Origin: JAGLHV01 sp023143305 [NCBI: Clostridia bacterium]
GTDB lineage: Bacteria > CBDUZB01 > JAGLHV01
DNA length: 64,000 nucleotides
Direction: 5' to 3'
Assembly (NCBI GenBank): GCA_030637025.1
Contig: DAOVVV010000003.1
Location: 1-64,000, forward strand
The notes under the pieces were generated by a model that ran no database searches, had not been told where the DNA came from, and saw only the letters and a program-made list of their open reading frames with translations. Positions 1 to 9,061 of the stretch are shown here, piece by piece (the stretch's first letter is position 1; each line of letters opens with the position of its first letter). Made by a program: the position numbers and the translations under genes.

Positions 1-311
1 CGGTTTACTTTTTCCGTTTCGAATCTTAAAACCCTGGTACAAAAGGAATGAAAGGTAGACATCCATATTCCCGAAGCACCTGCTCCGATCAACTTATTTA
101 TCCTTTCCTGCATTTGTTTAGCCGCTTTATTAGTAAAAGTAACTGCCAATATATTCCACGGTGAAACTCCGCTGTTTATTAAATAAGCAATACGACAAAT
201 AATTACCCTGGTTTTTCCCGAGCCGGCACCGGCGGAAATTAATAAAGGCCCTTCTTTATGTTCTACTGCCAGGCGTTGTACAGTATTTAATTTATCCAAA
301 AAATCATTCAT
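1..311 (-). CDS. uvrD: UvrD/PcrA-type DNA helicase, N-terminal part
   Basis: First 103 residues of a superfamily-1 DNA helicase; the gene runs off the left edge, so its 3' part is missing. The start [18 protein letters not shown] carries the Q motif. It is followed by Walker A AGAGSGKT (residues 27-34), motif Ia ([13 protein letters not shown], 58-70) and STFHSFC (85-91), all typical of UvrD, PcrA and Rep ATP-dependent 3'-5' helicases of repair and replication restart. The ATG at 309-311 follows an AAAAAGGA ribosome site. The gene lies 41 bp downstream of the htrA stop on the same strand, so the two may be co-transcribed. The fragment cannot separate UvrD, PcrA and Rep. Confidence 0.9.
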   Translation of the reverse strand, partial: MNDFLDKLNTVQRLAVEHKEGPLLISAGAGSGKTRVIICRIAYLINSGVSPWNILAVTFTNKAAKQMQERINKLIGAGASGIWMSTFHSFCTRVLRFETEKVN

Positions 312-352
312 CTATTGAATCCTTTTTTCGTTATACCCATAAAAAACAACTT

Positions 353-1909
353 TTATTCAGTTATGGAAAAGTAAACTAATTGTCCTCTCCTGTTTATATC
401 CAGAACAATCCCCTTAGATAATTTTGCTTTTTTATTTACCCGGTTAAATGCCTCTATATTGGGTACAGGATTTCGGTTTATACTGCGAATGCAATCGCCC
501 TGTAATAAACCTGCTTCGTCTAAAATACTTCCGGGTTCTATCTCTACAATAACTACTCCCTGTTCATCAGAGGATAAACCTAATCTCTGAATTAATAACG
601 GGGTTAAGGTTTTTACTTTTATTCCCATCCAGGCTTTAGAGATGTTTTGTTCTACAGGTGAAGATTCCTCCTGATGAATTACCTCTTCTTCCCCGGGAAC
701 ATCCGGCATTTCTTCGGTTACGATTTGCAATTTTTTCTCTTTCATATCTCGCATTACTTTTACTTTGACTTTTTTATTGGGTGCAGTCAGACCTACTATC
801 TCCTGCAAGCTAAGGGAATCTTTTACTTTCTTACCATCAAATTCCAGAATAATATCTCCCCTCTTGAGCCCCCCTTTTTCCGCAGGGGTATTAGCAAACA
901 CCTTATTGACTAACGCCCCTTCTTTTTTCTTTAACCCGAAATGTTGGACAATGGCTTCATCTACCGGCCTTATTTCCACACCTAACCAGCCGCGAATTAC
1001 TTTACCTTTATGAATTAAATCATCCAATATTTCTTTAGCTCTGTTAATGGGAATAGCAAATCCTACTCCCACAAATCCACCCATAGGTGCATAAATAGCC
1101 GTATTAATCCCTATCACTTTCCCTTCTATATTTACTAAAGGCCCACCGCTGTTACCTTGATTTATCGCGGCATCAGTTTGAATTAATTCTTTATAAGTTC
1201 TCTTTTCGATAGCTACGCTTTGCCTTATGGCACTCACTATTCCGGCAGTAACCGTTTGCTCTAAACCAAAAGGAGACCCTACAGCCAAAACCCAATTTCC
1301 TACCTTTATTTTATCCGAATCCCCTAAAACAGCTACCGGCAATTTTCTGCTAGATTTTATTTTCACTATGGCTAAATCTAAGCGGTCATCTTTACCAATT
1401 ACCTTGCCTTTATACTGATGACCGTCATCTCCGCTTAAAGTAACTTTTATCTCGCCGGCATCTTTTACTACATGATAATTAGTCAAAATATATCCTTTAG
1501 CATCAATAATTACTCCCGAACCCGTAGCCCCGAATTTACGGTATTGTTTTTTCTGGGGCGGGGCTTTCGGCTGACCGTGAAAATCACGGAAAAATTGCTC
1601 AAAAGGATCTCCGAAGTGAAATTCGTAGTAAGGTGTTTTTTGCTCTACCAAATGAACAGCACTAATATTAACTACCGCCGGTTTTACTAAATCAGCTACC
1701 CTTACAAAAGAATCCTGAAGATTTTTTATTACAGGAGAAACCGCAATAGCCGTCTTTTCAGAATCACCGGCTACCTTTTGTTTGGCTATACATAGAGAAG
1801 AAGAACCATTATTAGTTAATCTTAAAAAAACAAAAACACAAATAAAAACAATTATCCCTAATAGTACTGATTTCCTTGTTTTCACATTTAACCAACTTAT
1901 TTTTTTCAT
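353..1909 (-). CDS. htrA: HtrA/DegP-family periplasmic serine protease
   Basis: A 518-residue envelope quality-control protease and chaperone. Residues 14-32 form an uncleaved-looking membrane anchor or signal peptide. The trypsin-like domain spans about 65-300, with triad H146 (TNYHVV), D178 (LDLAIV) and S254 (GNSGGP). Two PDZ domains follow, at about 300-400 (from GWLGVEI) and 425-515 (from AWMGIKV). This is the usual DegP/DegQ layout and length. The start has a strong GGAGG site. It is the last full gene of a minus-strand run and sits 29 bp after the GH57-like gene. A role in controlling the envelope proteins encoded upstream is an inference from position only. Confidence 0.95.
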   Translation of the reverse strand: MKKISWLNVKTRKSVLLGIIVFICVFVFLRLTNNGSSSLCIAKQKVAGDSEKTAIAVSPVIKNLQDSFVRVADLVKPAVVNISAVHLVEQKTPYYEFHFGDPFEQFFRDFHGQPKAPPQKKQYRKFGATGSGVIIDAKGYILTNYHVVKDAGEIKVTLSGDDGHQYKGKVIGKDDRLDLAIVKIKSSRKLPVAVLGDSDKIKVGNWVLAVGSPFGLEQTVTAGIVSAIRQSVAIEKRTYKELIQTDAAINQGNSGGPLVNIEGKVIGINTAIYAPMGGFVGVGFAIPINRAKEILDDLIHKGKVIRGWLGVEIRPVDEAIVQHFGLKKKEGALVNKVFANTPAEKGGLKRGDIILEFDGKKVKDSLSLQEIVGLTAPNKKVKVKVMRDMKEKKLQIVTEEMPDVPGEEEVIHQEESSPVEQNISKAWMGIKVKTLTPLLIQRLGLSSDEQGVVIVEIEPGSILDEAGLLQGDCIRSINRNPVPNIEAFNRVNKKAKLSKGIVLDINRRGQLVYFSITE

Positions 1910-1938
1910 TTTTCTTCCTCCTTATTTTTACATTTTTT

Positions 1939-4377
1939 TTAATTATAACGCAGGGCTGGAATCTGCACCGCCTGCTTTTTTTTATAAACACCCAATATTT
2001 TTTTCTGTTCTTTACCGGAAGGTAAAATCACATCAATTATATTAGGATTTTTTTCTTCATAATATCCACCGCTAAAATTATCTTGCCCTATTTCCTTCTT
2101 TACTTTATTAACCTTCCAGGTTTTCTCTAAAGACTGATTATCGTAACTTAAAACCAAAGGAATGAAACCCCAATTTTTCGGATTTCCCCGTAAGAAACTT
2201 TTAGGAATATATGCATTTACTGTTTTTTCGTTAAAATTTATTTTTACTTTAACATCAGTAACTTCAACCGGTTTTAAATCTACTCCCGATTTGTAAATTT
2301 TCTGCGTTTTCCCGTTGATAGTCACACAATATTCCCAGGCATCTTTAGGCATAGTATAAGCATTCCTTTGCGGCAGGAGAAAAGTACTGCCTGCTCTGAC
2401 AATATTATTCAAGTCGATATAAATATCAATTATAGGAAAACTCATCCCTAAAGGTAATTGCCAGGGGTTATCTAATCTATTTAATTTAACACTTAAAACA
2501 AAATATTTTTTCTCTTCTCTCACTGAAAATTCCTCCAGATCAAAAGAACCCATAACAAAACTTTCATCCAGAGGATAAACATAATCACCACAACCATTAT
2601 CATCCTGCAAAAAATCGGAAACTTTTAAAATAATATTAGAATCCGCGGTAATTATCGTATCCGTTGAAGAAACAAGCAAATAATCAGGAACTTTCCTTTT
2701 TATATCTTTATAAATACCTGCTAAGAGGTCGTTATAATTCTGCTCTATTCTGTTTAAATCATTTTTTTCCTCATCCTGTCCAAAAAAAGAAAACCATTTT
2801 GCTTTCTGGGCAACATATAATTTCTCAAACGCTGCATTTAATTGATTAATTTTTGCTTCTCCGCTATTTTTATATTTTTCCATTACTTTTCGCACATAAA
2901 ATAAATTATTCCATGCTCTATTTTGCTTTTCTTTTCCTACCCAGGTAGAAAACCCCCCTTTTACTGAGTCGCATTTTATTTTATCTAACTGTACTGAATA
3001 AGGATAATTAGCAAACCACTCAGAATAAGTGGTGGAACTCAAATTGGGATATTCAGAAAATAATTCATCCAATTTAAAAATAAAATCACTATCTACTTCC
3101 AAAGTGAGCGATACTATTTCCGGCTGACGCTGATATTTTTTAAACTTTTTCTTAATGAGGAATAATTCACTAATTAACTTTTTACTTGCTTTTTCCACCC
3201 CTTGCGAAAGATAAATTTCATTTATGCTTTTTGAAATTTTTCGGTGCAGAGGAAAAATGGTGATATCTTTTTCTTTTTCCAGAAAACAAGAATGATATAA
3301 ATTTCCATCTTCCTGGGTTTTTTTCAAAATATCTTCTTCGACAAATATCCATTTTATACCGAAAGAACTAAAAAAAACAAATAACTCCTCAGCAATTGCC
3401 CCTTCCGGCAGCCATAATCCTAAGGGATAAGAGCCAAAAGCTTTTTCATAAGTAGTTAATCCTTTGGCTAATTGACTTTGTACATCTTCCGGATAAGAAA
3501 AATTTCCGGAAGGATATTCAATATCAGCATCGGAAACCCTGGCTAAATTAGCATCCAGAATCAACGGTAAAACAACCTGGTGATACGGCGTTGCCATTAT
3601 TTCTATTTGTTTTTTTTCCTGCAATTTTTTAAACAAAGGAAGAACCTTGCCAACAATTTCCATTTGTTTTTCAAGAATGTTATTTTTTTCTTTTTCAGTA
3701 AAAGAATGGCTCCTTTTTTTTAAATATCCATAAAAATATTCTTCTTGCAGCTGAGGATCCATCCAGGACAAATTAAATAAAACTACAAGGTCCAAAAAAT
3801 CCCGGTCTGTATAAAGGTCTTTGGGTAAAGATTTTAACTCCCGATAACGGCGATACAAACTCTTATTCACCTTTCTTGGAATATAAAAAAAATAATTCAG
3901 AATAAAATCCTTATCTTCCAGTGTTAAATCAGCAACTGATTTTTTACTTAAAAAAAAGTAAATATCTTCTTTTTCGCCGGAAATAAAATCATCTATTCCC
4001 TTTATTATACTCGAATCCAAATGAAAAATACAATGTAAAGCCTGCGAACAATTTTCCAGTTCCCTCCCCCATGGATACAAATATCTTATACTGTACAATC
4101 TTACCCAGGGATTAAGTTGCCCGACAGGAACGGTACTAAAATAATCAGGACATCTCTGATTTAAAACAATAAAAAGAGACAGTCCCGTCAAGCCGGAAAC
4201 CTTTTCATCACCCGGTGGTTGAGAAAAAATTTCTTTTTCTTCTACAGGTAAAAACTCAACCTGTTTAGGTTTTTTCCCCATTGCATGGACAATGCTATTT
4301 ATTCCTGTAAAAGAAACTGTTATCAAAATAAAAAAAAGAAATAAACCTCTGCCCGTTTTAGAATTAATTACTTTCAT
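1939..4377 (-). CDS. GH57-like glycoside hydrolase with altered active-site motifs
   Basis: An 812-residue exported protein with a signal peptide or anchor at about residues 11-32. Residues 62-460 resemble amylopullulanase-type GH57 domains: SWMDP at 204-208, a TPY...LPL block at 263-272 and GLWLPEGA with the expected nucleophile E325. About 580-790 resembles the C-terminal module of glucodextranases and related secreted enzymes (SFDLEEFSV onward). Several conserved residues are changed. The HxHQP motif reads NQRCP (73-77), the His of the second motif is Q267, and the region expected to hold the acid/base Asp reads TLEVDSD around E427. It may therefore be a glucan-binding pseudoenzyme or a divergent hydrolase. 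It ends the run of paired envelope genes, 37 bp after a coiled-coil gene. Family call fairly sure; activity unknown. Confidence 0.72.
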   Translation of the reverse strand: MKVINSKTGRGLFLFFILITVSFTGINSIVHAMGKKPKQVEFLPVEEKEIFSQPPGDEKVSGLTGLSLFIVLNQRCPDYFSTVPVGQLNPWVRLYSIRYLYPWGRELENCSQALHCIFHLDSSIIKGIDDFISGEKEDIYFFLSKKSVADLTLEDKDFILNYFFYIPRKVNKSLYRRYRELKSLPKDLYTDRDFLDLVVLFNLSWMDPQLQEEYFYGYLKKRSHSFTEKEKNNILEKQMEIVGKVLPLFKKLQEKKQIEIMATPYHQVVLPLILDANLARVSDADIEYPSGNFSYPEDVQSQLAKGLTTYEKAFGSYPLGLWLPEGAIAEELFVFFSSFGIKWIFVEEDILKKTQEDGNLYHSCFLEKEKDITIFPLHRKISKSINEIYLSQGVEKASKKLISELFLIKKKFKKYQRQPEIVSLTLEVDSDFIFKLDELFSEYPNLSSTTYSEWFANYPYSVQLDKIKCDSVKGGFSTWVGKEKQNRAWNNLFYVRKVMEKYKNSGEAKINQLNAAFEKLYVAQKAKWFSFFGQDEEKNDLNRIEQNYNDLLAGIYKDIKRKVPDYLLVSSTDTIITADSNIILKVSDFLQDDNGCGDYVYPLDESFVMGSFDLEEFSVREEKKYFVLSVKLNRLDNPWQLPLGMSFPIIDIYIDLNNIVRAGSTFLLPQRNAYTMPKDAWEYCVTINGKTQKIYKSGVDLKPVEVTDVKVKINFNEKTVNAYIPKSFLRGNPKNWGFIPLVLSYDNQSLEKTWKVNKVKKEIGQDNFSGGYYEEKNPNIIDVILPSGKEQKKILGVYKKKQAVQIPALRYN

Positions 4378-4414
4378 TATATTTGAATCCTTTCATTACT
4401 GTTCACCTTATCGG

Positions 4415-5083
4415 CTAATTGTTTTTTTCTTCCAAACCCTTTATTCTGTTGTTTATTTCTACCAAATCAGCATCCATACTTTCAAAAACTCTATACCAAT
4501 TTTCCATTTGTTTTTGATTTGCATTTAACTCTTGTCTGAATTTATCAATGTTTTGTTTTAAAGAAACAAAGAGCTCCTTATTCTCCTTATTATCTTTATT
4601 ATCTTTCTCTCCTATACTTTTTTCCTGCACCTCAATATTGTTTATTTCTTCGTTCATGTCTTCAACTCTATTCTGTATGGTCTCCAGCTGCGTATTACTA
4701 TCTTTTTGACTAACATCCATAGCCGCTATTTTTTTAATTAACAAATTGAGAGATTCTTTTGTTTTATCTTTTTCCCCCTCTTTTTTTTCGTCAAGATTCA
4801 TTTTATCTTTGTTTCTTTCTTCCAATTCTTTCTGCAGGTCTATTGCTAAATTTTCTATTTGTTCTTTAAACTTTTTATTTTCTTTAACTAATTCAGGTAT
4901 TTTTTTTAGTTCTGCTTTTAAATGTTTACCTAAAACAGCCTGTCCTTCACCAATACTTACCACATTATTTTCCTGCGCGATTTTTCTAAGCCAAATTAAT
5001 AAAACAATGACAAAGGAAACTAAAATAAAAACCATAACACTAAAAGCCAATCCTTGATTTTCTATAAGTATTTTTTTTATCAC
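4415..5083 (-). CDS. Membrane-anchored coiled-coil protein, copy 2
   Basis: A 222-residue protein of no recognised family. One hydrophobic segment at about 13-33 (VMVFILVSFVIVLLIWLRK) is followed by a charged, helix-rich tail of about 180 residues with heptad-like spacing, so a coiled coil anchored at the membrane is likely. It begins with GTG at 5081-5083 behind a very strong GGAGGGGG ribosome site. The anchor resembles that of the 137-residue protein at 6064-6477: both contain MVFIL and WLRK at similar spacing. Both follow a gene for a carbohydrate-binding-like membrane protein, which points to duplication of a two-gene unit. Real gene likely; function unknown. Confidence 0.7.
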   Translation of the reverse strand: MIKKILIENQGLAFSVMVFILVSFVIVLLIWLRKIAQENNVVSIGEGQAVLGKHLKAELKKIPELVKENKKFKEQIENLAIDLQKELEERNKDKMNLDEKKEGEKDKTKESLNLLIKKIAAMDVSQKDSNTQLETIQNRVEDMNEEINNIEVQEKSIGEKDNKDNKENKELFVSLKQNIDKFRQELNANQKQMENWYRVFESMDADLVEINNRIKGLEEKNN

Positions 5084-5131
5084 TCTCTTCCCCCTCCTTA
5101 ATCTTCACTCTATCCGGTTTACTTTAAAAGC

Positions 5132-6040
5132 TCATTCAAAGACAATCTCATCGATATAAATCACACCCTGTTTAATAAAACTTGATTCATAATCAAAAAT
5201 AATTTTTAAACTGCCTTCCATTTCGTTCCATTTTTTTATACTTTTAAATACTTTTAAAGGAATAATTACTCTTCGCCAATCAGGAAATAAACCTCTTGGT
5301 AAAAAACTTTTGATAGAAATTTCACTTGCGATTTCCCCGTCAGCAATTCTTATTTTAAAAATTTCTCCTCCCAGAGAACCCTTAACCCAAAAAGATAAGT
5401 ATTGATAATTACTTAAATCCACACCTTTTAAATTGCTGGTGAAACCACTAACATTCCCTTGATTAGAAACATCGTAAGACAAACGTAAAGAATACTCTCC
5501 ACTCTTATCGCCATGACTATTGGGAATATTCATATCATAGTAAAGAGAATCTATACAAACACCCTTTCCTTCTCCAAAAGCCTCTGTCTTCCCTCCTAAA
5601 TTATTCCTGGCGTCATTATCATCAAAATTATCCAAAAATAAAATTACTTCCCCTTCTTTAACTACTACTTTTTTCTTTACCGGAGATATATCAACTATTT
5701 CTTCCTTAGATTCTATTTTTTCTTTGGGTTTCTCTTGTTTTTTTATTTTCTTTTCTTTTTCAGGTTTTATCTTTTTCTTGGATTTTTCTTCTTTTTTAAC
5801 AATTTTTTCTTTAGTTACAATCTCTTCTTTTTTTTCTTTTTTAACAGTTTTTTTAGAAATTTTTTCGACTTTCTTTTTAGTAATAATTTTTCTTTCTATT
5901 CGCGCACTGGTAATTTTTTTTAAAGATGGAATAATTTGCTTAAACAACTTTGTTATTCCATGCAAAAAGAAAATTCCGTTTACAAGTATAACTAATACAA
6001 CTACCGACCAGATAATTATTAAACCTATTTTTTCTTTCAT
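5132..6040 (-). CDS. Membrane-anchored carbohydrate-binding-like protein, copy 2
   Basis: A 302-residue protein in three parts. A membrane segment covers about residues 6-28. A Lys/Glu-rich linker covers about 48-113, with runs such as KKEEKSKKKIKPEKEKKIKK. A C-terminal beta-rich domain at 133-302 starts EVILFLDNFDD and includes YQYLSFWVKG. The C-terminal part has the look of CBM11/CIA30-type galactose-binding-like domains, which bind beta-glucans or act as assembly modules; this is pattern recognition and no binding residues were checked. It is a paralogue of the protein at 6514-7401, with the same layout, the same MKE start and the same YLSFWVKG block. The linker could span the periplasm or contact peptidoglycan. 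Function unknown. Confidence 0.72.
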   Translation of the reverse strand: MKEKIGLIIIWSVVVLVILVNGIFFLHGITKLFKQIIPSLKKITSARIERKIITKKKVEKISKKTVKKEKKEEIVTKEKIVKKEEKSKKKIKPEKEKKIKKQEKPKEKIESKEEIVDISPVKKKVVVKEGEVILFLDNFDDNDARNNLGGKTEAFGEGKGVCIDSLYYDMNIPNSHGDKSGEYSLRLSYDVSNQGNVSGFTSNLKGVDLSNYQYLSFWVKGSLGGEIFKIRIADGEIASEISIKSFLPRGLFPDWRRVIIPLKVFKSIKKWNEMEGSLKIIFDYESSFIKQGVIYIDEIVFE

Positions 6041-6063
6041 TTATTATGTTTTCTTTTTAAATA

Positions 6064-6477
6064 TTATAAGATCCCGCCTTCTTGAACATAACGCTTTAAT
6101 TTACCCTCTAAATCTCCTACTTTCTGACTTAATTCAGAAACTAAAAGCGTGTTCTCTTTAGGAAACGCATAATTATTCCCCTTTTTTTCTGTTTCTATAA
6201 ATGCGGTTATTTTTTCTAACAACTTTATAATTTCCCGCCGTTCTTCTTCAACTGTTTTTTGAATATTAGTTAAATAATTATCATATTCCCAAAATTTACC
6301 GTTTAAATTTTCCACTGTTTTATTTATTTTTTCTAAATAATTTTCTATGCTTCCTATATTGTGTGTAGTCAAACTGGCAGCATTCCTTCTATTTGCCTTC
6401 CTTAACCAAACCCACAAAACAAGAGTACAAACAGCCAGGATAAAAACCATAATATGATAAAATATCTGCATATGCAT
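6064..6477 (-). CDS. Small membrane-anchored coiled-coil protein, copy 1
   Basis: A 137-residue protein with one N-terminal membrane segment (HIMVFILAVCTLVLWVWLRK, about 8-27) and a charged helical tail with coiled-coil character. No family is recognised. It resembles the anchor of the 222-residue protein at 4415-5083 and occupies the matching place after a carbohydrate-binding-like gene. A GGAGG site lies 3 nt before the first ATG (6477) and 9 nt before a second in-frame ATG (6471), so the true start may be two codons later. Spacings of 23 and 36 bp to its neighbours support one transcript. Confidence 0.65.
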   Translation of the reverse strand: MHMQIFYHIMVFILAVCTLVLWVWLRKANRRNAASLTTHNIGSIENYLEKINKTVENLNGKFWEYDNYLTNIQKTVEEERREIIKLLEKITAFIETEKKGNNYAFPKENTLLVSELSQKVGDLEGKLKRYVQEGGIL

Positions 6478-6513
6478 TTTCCTCCTTTTACTAAATATTT
6501 AATTCTTTTTAAA

Positions 6514-7401
6514 TCATCCGTCCTTTTTTTTACTACCTTTTTTCTTTTCCGATACAAAACTTATCCGCTCAATAAAAACCGTATTTTTATAAGGAAGCCC
6601 TTCTGAATATTCAAAAGTAATAGTAAGATTTCCTTTCATTTTTCTCCAATTAATACCCTTAAAATAACGACTTAAAGGAATAAAAACTCTCTGCCATGAA
6701 GATTGATCGTTTCCTGATAAAAACTTCCTAATGGAAAGCCGGTAATTATTTATACCGTCACTGAGCTCAATCTTAAACGATTCTTTCCCCTTCAACCCTT
6801 TAACCCAAAAAGACAAATACTCATACGACTTTAAATCTATTCCTCCTAATCCACTCCAAAAACCGGAATATGACTTTTCAATAGATACATCATAATCCAA
6901 TTTTAATGAATAACCCTGGGGAAAAAAGTCATCAGAGGAAAAAAAGCGGTCACATGCCCCTCCCCCTCCTGAAAATATTCCGCTATTTTCACCCAAACTA
7001 TTTAAAAAACTTCTCTGATCAAAATCATCCAGAATTAACTCTTTGAAAATAACAGGAATCTTTTCTTTCTTTATCATTGTTTTTTTTGTAATTTTCCTGT
7101 CTTTTTTATCATCGGACACCGAAATTTCTTTTTTCTTTGGCAGGTCCTTCTTTTCGCCAAGAAAATCATTAAAATCTATTCGCCCCTGTCTTCTATCTAC
7201 CATTTTCTTTGCTTTTTCGCTTTCCCAATTAACAAAAGGCCTGCTTATTTTTTCCTCTTCAGGCAAAATTGTCTTTTCTCCGAAAAAAGCATCTTTAAAA
7301 TTAAAGTTAAAAATACTCTTTCCAATAAACCAACAGGACATCATCATCACTGATAAAGTCAACACTAAAATAAAATATAAAATTCCTTTTCTTTCTTTCA
7401 C
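6514..7401 (-). CDS. Membrane-anchored carbohydrate-binding-like protein, copy 1
   Basis: A 295-residue paralogue of the protein at 5132-6040. It has a membrane segment at about 7-27, a hydrophilic linker at about 45-118 and a C-terminal beta-rich domain at about 120-290. The domain opens ELILDDFDQ and contains YEYLSFWVKG, again like CBM11/CIA30-type modules. I chose the GTG at 7399-7401 (MKERKGIL) over a TTG six codons upstream (7417-7419). An AGGA site lies the right distance before the GTG, and the paralogue also begins MKEK. It is the first gene of the run that continues through the GH57-like gene and htrA, 94 bp downstream of metG. Function unknown. Confidence 0.7.
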   Translation of the reverse strand: MKERKGILYFILVLTLSVMMMSCWFIGKSIFNFNFKDAFFGEKTILPEEEKISRPFVNWESEKAKKMVDRRQGRIDFNDFLGEKKDLPKKKEISVSDDKKDRKITKKTMIKKEKIPVIFKELILDDFDQRSFLNSLGENSGIFSGGGGACDRFFSSDDFFPQGYSLKLDYDVSIEKSYSGFWSGLGGIDLKSYEYLSFWVKGLKGKESFKIELSDGINNYRLSIRKFLSGNDQSSWQRVFIPLSRYFKGINWRKMKGNLTITFEYSEGLPYKNTVFIERISFVSEKKKGSKKKDG

Positions 7402-7495
7402 GGAAAATCCTATTGCCAACTAAATTATATTTTTACTACCGGCATCTGTTATATTCGATTAATATATCGTATACCGCACTATAAATTCATAAAAA

Positions 7496-9025
7496 CTACT
7501 CTTTAGGTTTAACTATCCTGGGAAACAATGGTTCCCTTTCCTTTATTTCTATTTTATTTCCGGGTTTAATTCCTCCCCAGGCCATTGCCCCGAAAGAATC
7601 CTGATGCGTAATTCCTAATTGTTTCTCCATTTTTTCACTTGTATAGGGTATAAAAGGAGCAACTGCTAAGGAAACTACGCGTAAAATCTCTATCAAGTTA
7701 TACATAACGGTCTTTAGTCTTTCTTTATCTTCCTTGAACAATTTCCATGGTGCGGCACTATCAATATATTTATTAGCAAATTTAATTACCTCCCAAATAT
7801 GAGAAAAAGCTGAATGAAATTCCAACTTTTCCAATGATGTCTCCAAATTAGAAGGAAGTTTCCGGATAATATCTATTAAATCATTATCTATTTCTTCTTT
7901 AGTTCCGGGTGCAGGAATAATTCCGTCAAAATATTTCTCCAACATCACCAAAGTACGATTAAGCAGATTTCCCAAATCATTGGCTAAATCGGCATTATAC
8001 CGATTGATAAAAGAAGTCCTGGAAAAATCCCCATCCAAACCAAAAGGGACTTCCCGCAAAAGAAAATAACGAAAAGCGTCTACTCCGAATTCATCTACTA
8101 TCTGATGAGGATCTACCACATTCCCTTTGGACTTGCTCATCTTTTCTCCCTCTACAGTCCACCATCCGTGTCCAAAAACTCTGCGAGGAATTTCCAGACC
8201 CAAAGCCATCAACATAGCCGGCCAGATAATCACATGAAATTTAAATATTTCTTTTCCTACCAGATGAATATCAGCAGGCCAAAATTTTTTAAACTTCTCT
8301 CCTTCTTTAAGATAATCAACGGCAGTAATATAATTTATTAACGCATCAAACCATACATATATAGTATGTTTAACATCAAAAGGTACCGGTATTCCCCATT
8401 TAGTACCCAGACGGCTGACACTTAAATCTCTCAATCCGTTTTTTACAAAATTAATCATTTCTGTCCGGCGATAATCCGGCTGCATAAAATGAGGATTTTT
8501 ATCAAAATAATCTAATAGGAGCCTTTCATATTTAGACAACTTAAAAAAATAACTTTCCTCTTCGACTTTTTCCGCTATCCTTCCACACTCCGGACATTTA
8601 CCCTCTACTAATTGTCCTTCCAGGCAAAAAGTTTCACAAGGAACACAATACCAGCCTTCATATTTCCCTTTATAAATATCTCCTTTTTCATAAAGTTTAT
8701 TAAAGATAGCCTGTACTGTATCTTTATGCCGCACCTGTGTAGTTTGAATAAAATCATCATAAGAAATATTTAATCTCTTCCATAGTTTTTTATCTTCGGA
8801 AACAATCCTATCTATCCACACCTGAGGCTCTTCCCCTTTTAATCCGGCAGCTTGTTCTATTTTTTGTCCATGCTCATCTGTTCCGGTTAAGAAAAAAACT
8901 TCCTCTCCTTTTAATCTCCTAAAACGAGCCATTACATCTACGGCTACTGTACAATAGGCATGCCCAATATGTAGAACATCATTAACATAATATAACGGCG
9001 TAGTAATATAGAATCTTTTCTTCAT
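7496..9025 (-). CDS. metG: Methionyl-tRNA synthetase
   Basis: A 509-residue class I aminoacyl-tRNA synthetase that charges tRNA-Met in the cytoplasm. The HIGH signature is at residues 19-22 (VLHIGHAY) and KMSKS at 295-299. A zinc knuckle in the connective domain uses C127, C130, C144 and C147. An all-helical anticodon-binding domain fills about 350-500. The C-terminal tRNA-binding (EMAP-II-like) extension seen in many MetG proteins is absent; short forms without it are common. It lies 36 bp downstream of the PSP1-family gene, as in many bacteria. Confidence 0.97.
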   Translation of the reverse strand: MKKRFYITTPLYYVNDVLHIGHAYCTVAVDVMARFRRLKGEEVFFLTGTDEHGQKIEQAAGLKGEEPQVWIDRIVSEDKKLWKRLNISYDDFIQTTQVRHKDTVQAIFNKLYEKGDIYKGKYEGWYCVPCETFCLEGQLVEGKCPECGRIAEKVEEESYFFKLSKYERLLLDYFDKNPHFMQPDYRRTEMINFVKNGLRDLSVSRLGTKWGIPVPFDVKHTIYVWFDALINYITAVDYLKEGEKFKKFWPADIHLVGKEIFKFHVIIWPAMLMALGLEIPRRVFGHGWWTVEGEKMSKSKGNVVDPHQIVDEFGVDAFRYFLLREVPFGLDGDFSRTSFINRYNADLANDLGNLLNRTLVMLEKYFDGIIPAPGTKEEIDNDLIDIIRKLPSNLETSLEKLEFHSAFSHIWEVIKFANKYIDSAAPWKLFKEDKERLKTVMYNLIEILRVVSLAVAPFIPYTSEKMEKQLGITHQDSFGAMAWGGIKPGNKIEIKEREPLFPRIVKPKE

Positions 9026-9061
9026 TTTACAATTGTCATCCTTTTTTTTAACCTTATCTTC

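Noticed and set aside
5724-6161. Long Phe/Ser-rich plus-strand reading frames
   Set aside because: They are antisense to the Lys/Glu-rich linker of the gene at 5132-6040; AAA/GAA codons read backwards give TTT/TTC. No ribosome site.
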